64,000 nucleotides of DNA, taken from positions 1-64,000 of the forward strand of contig JAQUJC010000003.1 of assembly GCA_028681135.1 (NCBI GenBank), in the 5' to 3' direction. The notes under the pieces were generated by a model. It was not told where the DNA came from. It did no database searches and worked only from the letters and a program-made list of their open reading frames with translations. Below are positions 56,742 through 64,000 of the stretch, piece by piece (within the stretch, counting starts at the first letter, position 1; each line of letters starts with the position of its first letter). This stretch comes from Kiritimatiellia bacterium (GTDB taxonomy: Bacteria > Verrucomicrobiota > Kiritimatiellia > CAIQIC01 > Lenti-01). Position numbers and translations under genes: made by a program.

Positions 56742-59510
56742 TCAGGCCTCCACCGGCTGGCGTGCTGCCACCGGCGCGGGCGCACAGGCCACCGCCGCCA
56801 CCGTTGGCGTCGGCGGCACCACCGTCCCGCCCTCCACCGCATACCTCCCGCGCTGGCGCGCGGGCAGCTCCCCGCCGCGCTTGCTTTTGTTCCAATTCTG
56901 GATTTTGCTGAAGTACCCCACCACCCGCGTCTCGCCCTCCACGTGCACCGATCCGCATTGGGTGCACTGCTCCTGGAGTCCACGCATATTGTGCCCGCAA
57001 TCCAGACAATAGGTGAACTCGGGCGACAACGTCACCTGCGCCGACTGCGTCCGGAAAAAGGTCTCGCGCATCAGCACCTCGATGGCCCCCGGCGACGGCC
57101 GTTCTTCGCCGATAAATGCATGAGTGATGGCGCCGCTCTCGATCAGGCTGTGAAATTTCGCCTGCTGGCGAATGCGTTCGACCAGCGACACCGGCGCATC
57201 GGCCGACAAATGAATGCTGTTGGTGTAATAGGCCACATCTTCGTCCCCGCCCTTGACCACCTGCAACGCATCATCGCGATAATAGACCAAGTCGGCCTTC
57301 GCCAGCCGCCGGGCCGCGCTTTCCGCGGGCGACTCCTCCAGCGTGAGCTTCATCTTGTGCTTCACCGACAGTTTTTTGCACCGCAAAAACATGTGCGCGA
57401 TCAACTTCTCGCCCAGACGAAGGGCCTCGGCACTTTCGTGAAACTCCTGGCCGGTCAGGAACTTCACCGCATCGTTCACTCCGATCAGCCCAATGATGTA
57501 CGTCGCCTTGTCCAGTTCGACATACGGTTTGCCATCGCAAGCCGTCTTGCCGATCTGCCACAGCGGAAAGCCCGGCGCACTCATCATCTCCGCGATGCGC
57601 GTGCGCTTCTGCTCGTGCGCCTTGACGGCCATATCGATCATCTTGTCCACCTCGGCCACCAAGCCCTCATAGGTGCGCTGGCCCGCCCGGGCCGCCCGAT
57701 ACATGCACTGGGGAATGTTCACCGTCACGTTCTGAAACCCGCAAAACCGCAGGCTCTCGGGATGACGCAGCATGTAGTTGTCCTCAATCGTCGTGCGCAG
57801 GCGGCAGCAAGCCGACAGCGTTACCTCGTCGCGATCAAAGATGAAATAGACCGACCCATTGCGGCTGGCCACTTCACAGGCCCGCTGGTAGATGGCTATC
57901 TGCTCCGGATCGCTAAACGTTTCCGCACTGACATGGAAATCGCACTTGGGAAACTCGAACACATGCTCGTTGGCGTCGCCGGCCTCCCAGACCTCCAGCA
58001 GGGCGCGAGTCAGCGCGCGGGCTTCTTCCTCGAAATCGCCATAGGTCAGGATGGTATCGCCGCGGGCGACAAGGTCCTGCTGAATGTCCGGGTCATAGGC
58101 CTGCCCGTGCCGGGCATCGGCCACTTCACGCAGGACGCACCGCCGTGTGTCGTCCGACTCCGCCAGCCACAGTTCCATCATGGGGTTGCCGTGGGTATCC
58201 TTTTCGGGCTGGATGACCTCTTCGAGCCGGACCACCTCCCCATCTGCACGCCGCAGCATGTAGCGACCGCAGGGGCCCACCGCCGGCACCGACTTCAAAT
58301 AGCTCGGCACGCCCGTGTGGATGTTGAAATCCAGAAAAATCGTCTGCCCGCCGCGCGAAAACGCGTTCTGCGCCGCACCGAAAATCAGCCCCTGGGCAAT
58401 CTGATAGATTTCCTTGTCGGCCTTGCCGCGCAGATATGGCGCAAACATAATATTGATATAGGCCAATCCCAGCGCCCCCGCATAATTCGCCTGCATCGAG
58501 GCCACAAAGGTGTTGAGATGCCCGGTCAGCACATGCGCGCTGCTCGCCGGTGCGCTTTCGTTATTAAGATTGTTCAGCCCCTTCAGCCCGTACTTCTTCA
58601 CATATTCAACCGAATGCGATGAGCAATAGACGCGGTGGGGATAGCCCAGGTCGTGCAGATGAATCGCCCCGGTGTTGTGCGCGTGCTTCAAGTCCGCCGA
58701 AAAAATCGTATCCAGCGCCCACTGCTTGAGCACCAGCTCGGCAATGCCCAATTGCACTGCCTCGGGATTGTTATTGACGATGTTGCTGTTCTCGAGACTC
58801 TTGGCATACATCAGCCGGTCCACAAACTGACGCGATACGCCATAGAGCGACAAGTCGCGCAACTGGTGGCGGTAGCCGCGCAGCGACAGCTCATTGTTCA
58901 GCAACTCGCGGATCAGCGTGCTGTCCACGCTACGCATCCCGCTGGCGATGATCTGGTTCTCGACCGTCTTGGCAATGTTCAGCGCCACTTCTTCATTCAG
59001 ATCAGTGTGCTGCACCAACGTATCGATCAGCTCCCGGCGGTCCCACGGCAGCGTGCTGCCCCGGGCCACATCGTCGACCATCAGCATGCTCGCATCCGTC
59101 AAATCCACCGGCTTGGCCTCTTCCGCGGCACGCGCCGCAGTGCGCACCCGAATGCGCTCGCGGGCCAACTGGCGATGCTTGCGAAAGCGCTTGTAGGCCG
59201 CCACGATCGGCGCGTAGCCCTGCTCCGCCAGCACGATCTCGATCAAGTCCTGTATGTCCTCAATCAGCGGAATCCGCCGCCCCTGTTCATCCGCCGACAC
59301 ATGATATTCGCTGCGCGGATCGTTCAACTGCTGAATCACGATATCCGCCATCTGCTCGGGCATCGTCTCGCCTACTTCCACATGATCCCGGCGCCGCACC
59401 TCGTCCGCCGCCCGATAAATCGCCCGAATGATCTTGTCCCGGCTGAAGGGAACAATCAGCCCATCCCGTTTGCGGAATCCATCAAATCCTACTACTGTCG
59501 CCTTGCTCAT
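56742..59510 (-). CDS. nrdD: Anaerobic ribonucleoside-triphosphate reductase with ATP-cone
   Basis: N-terminal ATP-cone (VPFSRDKIIRAIYRAADEV); HLHDLGYPHRVYCSSHSVEY; C-terminal CLDCGHNMRGLQEQCTQCGSVHVEGETRVVGYFSKIQNWNKSKRGGE. Confidence 0.93.
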   Translation of the reverse strand: MSKATVVGFDGFRKRDGLIVPFSRDKIIRAIYRAADEVRRRDHVEVGETMPEQMADIVIQQLNDPRSEYHVSADEQGRRIPLIEDIQDLIEIVLAEQGYAPIVAAYKRFRKHRQLARERIRVRTAARAAEEAKPVDLTDASMLMVDDVARGSTLPWDRRELIDTLVQHTDLNEEVALNIAKTVENQIIASGMRSVDSTLIRELLNNELSLRGYRHQLRDLSLYGVSRQFVDRLMYAKSLENSNIVNNNPEAVQLGIAELVLKQWALDTIFSADLKHAHNTGAIHLHDLGYPHRVYCSSHSVEYVKKYGLKGLNNLNNESAPASSAHVLTGHLNTFVASMQANYAGALGLAYINIMFAPYLRGKADKEIYQIAQGLIFGAAQNAFSRGGQTIFLDFNIHTGVPSYLKSVPAVGPCGRYMLRRADGEVVRLEEVIQPEKDTHGNPMMELWLAESDDTRRCVLREVADARHGQAYDPDIQQDLVARGDTILTYGDFEEEARALTRALLEVWEAGDANEHVFEFPKCDFHVSAETFSDPEQIAIYQRACEVASRNGSVYFIFDRDEVTLSACCRLRTTIEDNYMLRHPESLRFCGFQNVTVNIPQCMYRAARAGQRTYEGLVAEVDKMIDMAVKAHEQKRTRIAEMMSAPGFPLWQIGKTACDGKPYVELDKATYIIGLIGVNDAVKFLTGQEFHESAEALRLGEKLIAHMFLRCKKLSVKHKMKLTLEESPAESAARRLAKADLVYYRDDALQVVKGGDEDVAYYTNSIHLSADAPVSLVERIRQQAKFHSLIESGAITHAFIGEERPSPGAIEVLMRETFFRTQSAQVTLSPEFTYCLDCGHNMRGLQEQCTQCGSVHVEGETRVVGYFSKIQNWNKSKRGGELPARQRGRYAVEGGTVVPPTPTVAAVACAPAPVAARQPVEA

Positions 59511-59652
59511 GGCCTATCTTCCTTCCTGCAACCAACCTCATCCGCGACCGGCTTCTTCACCGGACAGCCCCCACCCTGCCAGCTTCCATTGAAGCCCCTT
59601 AATCCATCCCCGGCAACCTCCCTGCGACCGAAAAAGGAAAATAGGGCCCTTA

Positions 59653-59700
59653 CCACGATATGTTGTGGCTGTTAATTGTCAATATTACTATAATATGTGG
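59653..59700 (-). promoter_or_regulatory. Candidate tandem NrdR boxes upstream of nrdD
   Basis: ccacgatatgttgtgg (59653-59668) and ttactataatatgtgg (59685-59700) partially match the 16-bp NrdR consensus aCaCwAtATaTwGtgt and start 32 bp apart. Confidence 0.5.
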
Positions 59701-59814
59701 TTTTTTAGTCTGCAATCCATATTTCCAGAACGGGTTAGCCCCAATTTACCCCCCCCCTCCCCATTCCGGTTTGACCTGCTCCCGCGTCCGGTGGCAGAAT
59801 GCCCATAACAGGGA

Positions 59815-60972
59815 GTGATGACGATGAATATCGATAAAGGTGCGGTTTGGGTCCCCTTTAACCTCATGGAACGCTTCATGCGCGACGTCTTCATTGGCCT
59901 GGGCTCGCCCAAAGCCGATGCCGCTATCTGCGCCAGCGTCTTGCTCAAGGCCGACCAGCTCGGGTTTGACTCCCACGGCATTTCCCGGCTCAAACCCATC
60001 TATTATGACCGCATCCGGGCGGGCATCCAACGGCCCGCCGCACCCATTCGCACCCTGCGCAACCGCGGGGCCACCGCCGTTCTCGATGGCGGCAACGGGA
60101 TGGGACACGTCGTGGCCCACAAGGCCATGAGCCTGGCCATTCAGAAAGCCAAAAAACACGGGCTGGGCATGGTCGCGGTACGCCACTCCACGCACTTTGG
60201 CATTGCCGGCTATTATCCCCTCATGGCGGTGAAGGCCGGCATGATCGGCATCTGCGGTACCAATGCCCGCCCCTCCATTGCCCCCACGTTCGGCATCGAA
60301 AACATGCTCGGCACCAATCCGCTGACCTTCGCCATGCCCACCGACGAACAATTTCCGTTTCTGCTCGATTGTGCAACCTCGATTGTCCAGCGCGGCAAAG
60401 TCGAACTCCATGCCAAACTGAACCAGCCTCTGCCCCACGGGTGGGTCGTGGCGCACGACGGAACCTCCCAGACCGATCCCCACGCGGTCTTGGCCGATCT
60501 CGTCGCGGGGTCAGCCGCCCTGCTGCCACTCGGCGGCGCGGGCGAAGACTTTGCCGGTTACAAAGGCTATGGTTATGCCACGGTCGTTGAAATCCTTTCC
60601 GCGGCCCTCCAGCAAGGTGCCTTCCTGCACCTGCTCAGCGGCATCGACAAAAAAGGCGCGCAAATCCCCTATCCCCTCGGGCATTTCTTCATCGCCATCG
60701 ATATCGAGCATTTCACGCCCCTCGCTATTTTTCAGAAAATTGCCGGCACCATCCTGCGCCAGCTCCGTGCCTCGAAAAAAGCGCCCGGCCAGAAACGCAT
60801 CTATACCGCAGGCGAAAAAGAATATCTCACCTGGCAGGAACGCCAAAAAAAGGGCATCCCCGTCAACCGCCAAACCCAGCAGGAAATGCTCGCCATGCGC
60901 GACGAACTGGGACTGAAAAAATACAAATTTTCTTTCGATAAGCCCCCCAAACGCCGCTCAAAAAAAACATAA
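59815..60972 (+). CDS. Malate/L-lactate dehydrogenase (Ldh_2) family oxidoreductase
   Basis: LLKADQLGFDSHGISRL; VAVRHSTHFGIAGYYPLMAVKAGMIGICGTNARP; NMLGTNPLTFAMP. Confidence 0.88.
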   Translation: MMTMNIDKGAVWVPFNLMERFMRDVFIGLGSPKADAAICASVLLKADQLGFDSHGISRLKPIYYDRIRAGIQRPAAPIRTLRNRGATAVLDGGNGMGHVVAHKAMSLAIQKAKKHGLGMVAVRHSTHFGIAGYYPLMAVKAGMIGICGTNARPSIAPTFGIENMLGTNPLTFAMPTDEQFPFLLDCATSIVQRGKVELHAKLNQPLPHGWVVAHDGTSQTDPHAVLADLVAGSAALLPLGGAGEDFAGYKGYGYATVVEILSAALQQGAFLHLLSGIDKKGAQIPYPLGHFFIAIDIEHFTPLAIFQKIAGTILRQLRASKKAPGQKRIYTAGEKEYLTWQERQKKGIPVNRQTQQEMLAMRDELGLKKYKFSFDKPPKRRSKKT

Positions 60973-61023
60973 TCCGCCTCGCGCTATTCTGTTTCCCTGA
61001 ATCTCCCCACCGGGGCAATAGTA

Positions 61024-61045
61024 CGCGGTTATTATAATAACCGCG
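61024..61045. repeat. 22-bp perfect palindrome cgcggttattataataaccgcg
   Basis: Self-complementary by inspection. Confidence 0.95.
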
Positions 61046-61132
61046 TTATTTAAAAAGCCTCCTAAACATAGCTAAAATAAGATATATAATATTTTCCCTC
61101 ATATTGTTGTAGATATTATCTCTATCAAGTAA

Positions 61133-61162
61133 AGTGCGCGGTTATTATAATAACCGCGCACT
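61133..61162. repeat. 30-bp perfect palindrome agtgcgcggttattataataaccgcgcact (contains the same 22-bp core)
   Basis: Self-complementary by inspection. Confidence 0.95.
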
Positions 61163-61212
61163 CGGCGATAGCAGGAAAAGGGAGAGAATTGTGTGAGTCG
61201 GAACCGTTCTGG

Positions 61213-61527
61213 CTACCGCTTGGGAGCGGCGTGGTCCGGTTTGGGTTCCGGGATATCCTGTGGTGGAAAATCAAAGTTAGTCTCGAACAGCTCGACGAGC
61301 CGGTCCGCCACCTGCGTTTCGTTCTCCCCGTCGACCCCAATTTTGACCGTACTGCCCTGATGCAATTCCAAGGATAGCAGTTGCATCACAGAACTCACAT
61401 CACACGAACCGTGGCCGTTTGAAATCCGGATATTCCCAGGATACTCCAGGAATTCCTTGACGATCAAGGCCGATGGGCGGCAGTGAATGCCCTGAGAATT
61501 GGCTATAATGGTTTCGCGTGTTTGCAT
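61213..61527 (-). CDS. ptsH: HPr-family phosphocarrier protein
   Basis: SQGIHCRPSALIVKE (active-site His) and SSVMQLLSLELHQGSTVKI (regulatory Ser region). Confidence 0.85.
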   Translation of the reverse strand: MQTRETIIANSQGIHCRPSALIVKEFLEYPGNIRISNGHGSCDVSSVMQLLSLELHQGSTVKIGVDGENETQVADRLVELFETNFDFPPQDIPEPKPDHAAPKR

Positions 61528-61613
61528 GGTTTAAATTGCAAAATGGCAGATACAGCCACAGTATGGGCATTGCTGTCGAGTTAAAATCCGATTAAGATGC
61601 CTCGCCATTCATT

Positions 61614-62225
61614 TCAAAACAGCTCCACCACATAGGCAATGGCCTCGCCAATCATGTTTCGTACGCCCTCTGAACAGCTCCACCAGTCATGATGATTGTA
61701 TGCGGTCGGCGTCAGAGCCACGCTTCCCACCGCGACGCCGTCACCAAATACTTGTTGAAAAGTCCGCCAGCTTCGGCGGGTATGGGGCCCTTCGCTGGCC
61801 AGATTAAAGGCTCCCCGCTCCAGATTGAGTTCTGCCTTCAGGGCCCGCGCCGAGGCTCGGGTGCGACCTCGGCGCACTTTGTCTGCCGGAACGGCCTGCA
61901 GGTCAAATTGGCCCCCCAAGTCCAAGGCCTCCATTCGGGCTTTGGTCATTTCCGGCAGGGAATTCCACGCCACCAAATAGCTGCCGACGGCAATGGGTCC
62001 ACCCGTCAAATAAATCTGTTCCACCCCATTCGACGCGGCCCAGCCAACCGCCTGCTCCAGCACATCGTCATCCAACCAGCCCTCGATCACAAGAAGGTCC
62101 GACACCACGGGGGCATGCCGCGCCAGAAACGGATACGCCCCCCAGAACAGCCACCCCGCCAGCAGCAGCAGCAGCACCAGCACCAACAAACCGCAGCCCG
62201 TGCCGCGTTTCTGGAAAAGCCTCAT
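61614..62225 (-). CDS. YdcF/ElyC (DUF218)-like membrane-anchored protein
   Basis: N-terminal TM; VVSDLLVIEGWLDDDVLEQAVGWAASNGVEQIYLTGGP. Confidence 0.55.
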   Translation of the reverse strand: MRLFQKRGTGCGLLVLVLLLLLAGWLFWGAYPFLARHAPVVSDLLVIEGWLDDDVLEQAVGWAASNGVEQIYLTGGPIAVGSYLVAWNSLPEMTKARMEALDLGGQFDLQAVPADKVRRGRTRASARALKAELNLERGAFNLASEGPHTRRSWRTFQQVFGDGVAVGSVALTPTAYNHHDWWSCSEGVRNMIGEAIAYVVELF

Positions 62226-62434
62226 GACAACTTATGCTGGCGTGGGGGCAAGCGCCGTGGGGGCATATCGCCGGGAGCATTTTTCAGGTCCGGCACCTGC
62301 ATCATCTTGCCGCAAATCGGGCACTCGATCATCTCACCGAACAGCTCTCGCCCGGCATCGATGTGCTGGCCACAGTCTGGACAAGCAAACTTTATCCCGA
62401 GCACATCCTTGCGCAATACTCTCCACGGTTTCAT
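62222..62434 (-). CDS. Small zinc-ribbon protein
   Basis: IKFACPDCGQHIDAGRELFGEMIECPICGKMMQVP; start MKPWRVL at 62434. Confidence 0.65.
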   Translation of the reverse strand: MKPWRVLRKDVLGIKFACPDCGQHIDAGRELFGEMIECPICGKMMQVPDLKNAPGDMPPRRLPPRQHKLS

Positions 62435-62553
62435 GGCTGTATTATGCCCTGATTCTCGCTCCCAGTTCAATTTTAATCGGCGGCAAGCGATACACACACG
62501 GAAACGCGCCCTTTTATCATTGACCTGACACGGGCATCTCGTACTCTTGCTTT

Positions 62554-63414
62554 ATGTTCATATCATGTTCACGCACCTTTCGAATGATCTACGCCGGGTT
62601 GGCCTTGCTGGTTCTGGCCTGTAGCGCCCCGCATCACGCCCTGGCCGCCAAGAAATGGCGCGAATATACGGGGTGCCGCCTCATCCCCCATTCCGGCAAC
62701 GATGGCGACAGCTTTCACGTCAAACCCAGCAACAGAAAAAGCCGCTATCTCTTCCGCCTCTACTTCGTGGACACCCCCGAATCGGAAAAATCCCTCCCTG
62801 AGCGCCTCCAGGAACAGGCCGACTATTTCGGCATCGCCGACATCAAAGACATCGTCAAACTCGGCAAGGAAGCCACAAAATTTACGGAACAATTTCTTGC
62901 GGATGGCAATTTTACTGTTCACTCCCGCCTATCAGATGCCCTGGGCCGCTCCTCCAAAGACCGCAACTATGGCATGATTCTGTCCGCTGACGGGCGCGAT
63001 CTGGGCTACGAGCTGGTCCGCAACGGCCTCGCCCGGATTCATGGCATGCCTACAAATTTGAGTGATCTTGATGCCTACAAGCGCTCTTCCGCCAACTGGC
63101 AAAAGTACTTACGCGGCGCGGAAGCCCAAGCCAAGAATGAAAAACTCGGTGGCTGGGCCTATGCCAGTCCCACCTCACGCTTGGATGCCCTCTTTGCGCC
63201 GCGTGAAGTCGAAGAACAGGATGTCGTGCTCAGCCGCACCATTAGCATCTATCCCACTGATCCCTCGCAAACCCGCCCGATTGGCCGCCTGAATCCCGGT
63301 GTCACCGTGCATGTCATCAAGGGTATCAGTCCCGACCGCGCCCAGGTGAAATTCACCACCTCCAACGGCAAAACCTACGAAGGTTCCGCTCGTTTTATCG
63401 ATCTCGGCCTCTAG
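62554..63414 (+). CDS. Thermonuclease (SNase-like) family protein
   Basis: Signal peptide; NDGDSFHVK...LFRLYFVDTPES; GRDLGYELVRNGLARI. Confidence 0.8.
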   Translation: MFISCSRTFRMIYAGLALLVLACSAPHHALAAKKWREYTGCRLIPHSGNDGDSFHVKPSNRKSRYLFRLYFVDTPESEKSLPERLQEQADYFGIADIKDIVKLGKEATKFTEQFLADGNFTVHSRLSDALGRSSKDRNYGMILSADGRDLGYELVRNGLARIHGMPTNLSDLDAYKRSSANWQKYLRGAEAQAKNEKLGGWAYASPTSRLDALFAPREVEEQDVVLSRTISIYPTDPSQTRPIGRLNPGVTVHVIKGISPDRAQVKFTTSNGKTYEGSARFIDLGL

Positions 63415-63650
63415 CCTGCATTATTCATCAACATGGATAAAAACGCCGTACCATAATGCAGCGTAGTTTGATATGGACAACCGCACAAAAAGTCAGTTTT
63501 CATCCATGTTGACCAAGGGCGCGACGATTCCAGCCCATCTGCTTTGTTGCGCGGGGGTTCGCAGTATGCCTATACGGCTTCACTCTCCCGACACTCTGGG
63601 AGAGGTCGGGACATCTGGGCCGGACTTGTCGCGTGAATAATCCAGGCTAG
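63411..63650. mobile_element. 240-bp nested inverted-repeat element (MITE-like or structured-RNA-like)
   Basis: Terminal arms ctagcctgcattattcat (63411-63428) and gtgaataatccaggctag (63633-63650), 16 of 18 complementary; internal hairpin arms 63427-63444/63496-63513 and 63520-63541/63612-63633. Confidence 0.7.
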
Positions 63651-63656
63651 TCCGGG

Positions 63657-63992
63657 TTAACCGGACAATTTTTGCCGCACTATGTCCACGGCCACGCTGC
63701 GCGTATGCGCCAGCGCGCCCGGTTTGTCCACGGTCACCCGCACCGCCTGCACGCCATCATGGGTCATGCAGGCCTCGGCCACTCCGGCAGCCAGCGCTTC
63801 AATCAACCGGTACTTCCCCTTTTTCGCCACTGCGATCGCGGCCTCTTCGATGAGTTCATAGCTCAGCGCGTCGGCCAGCTCATCGGATTTGCCCGCCCGC
63901 CGCGTGTCACAGGCCACCGCGATATCCACCCGAACCCGCCGTGTCCTCCGGCGCTCTTCCGGATACACCCCCAGCACGCAACGCAGCTCCAA
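63657..63992 (-). CDS. folB: Dihydroneopterin aldolase (5' end probably beyond window edge)
   Basis: LRCVLGVYPEERRRTRRVRVDIAV; DALSYELIEEAAI; VRVTVDKPGALAHTRSVAVDIVR. Confidence 0.85.
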   Translation of the reverse strand: MELRCVLGVYPEERRRTRRVRVDIAVACDTRRAGKSDELADALSYELIEEAAIAVAKKGKYRLIEALAAGVAEACMTHDGVQAVRVTVDKPGALAHTRSVAVDIVRQKLSG

Positions 63993-64000
63993 GCCGCGCA

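Noticed and set aside
56613-58622. 669-aa plus-strand ORF
   Set aside because: Antisense to nrdD; no recognisable motifs, composition typical of shadow ORF
63411-63650. Bidirectional intrinsic terminator between convergent genes
   Set aside because: Arms are about 200 bp apart with two further hairpins and no T-tract next to the outer stem; retained as a MITE/structured element instead

Overview
The window is GC-rich chromosomal DNA, probably from a PVC-group bacterium (Verrucomicrobiota/Kiritimatiellota/Lentisphaerota-like; inferred from gene content, not tested). Housekeeping loci: tsaE; rho; coaE; a split metH; prs-rplY-pth-rpsF-ssb-rpsR-rplI-dnaB-bamA with an adjacent tRNA-Gln; an nrdD/redoxin/nrdG anaerobic RNR locus; ptsH; folB. 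A five-gene minus-strand cluster (10964-18658) has the gene order and domains of the Akkermansia Amuc_1098-1102 pilus-like locus. Accessory regions: (i) a secreted CBM/TSP3 protein + RHS/YD-repeat protein cassette with an AT-rich, Cys-rich C-terminal tip and candidate immunity ORFs, bracketed by 128-bp direct repeats; (ii) a glycan/polysaccharide cluster (41.9-53.7 kb) with an inverted pair of paralogous methyltransferases; (iii) a two-gene nucleotidyltransferase module (possible toxin-antitoxin) bracketed by 153-bp direct repeats; (iv) two perfect palindromes sharing a 22-bp core near 61.1 kb; (v) a 240-bp nested inverted-repeat element that fills the gap between two convergent genes at 63.4-63.65 kb. 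No CRISPR array, rRNA or intact transposase was seen. All homology calls come from reading motifs; no database search was run.
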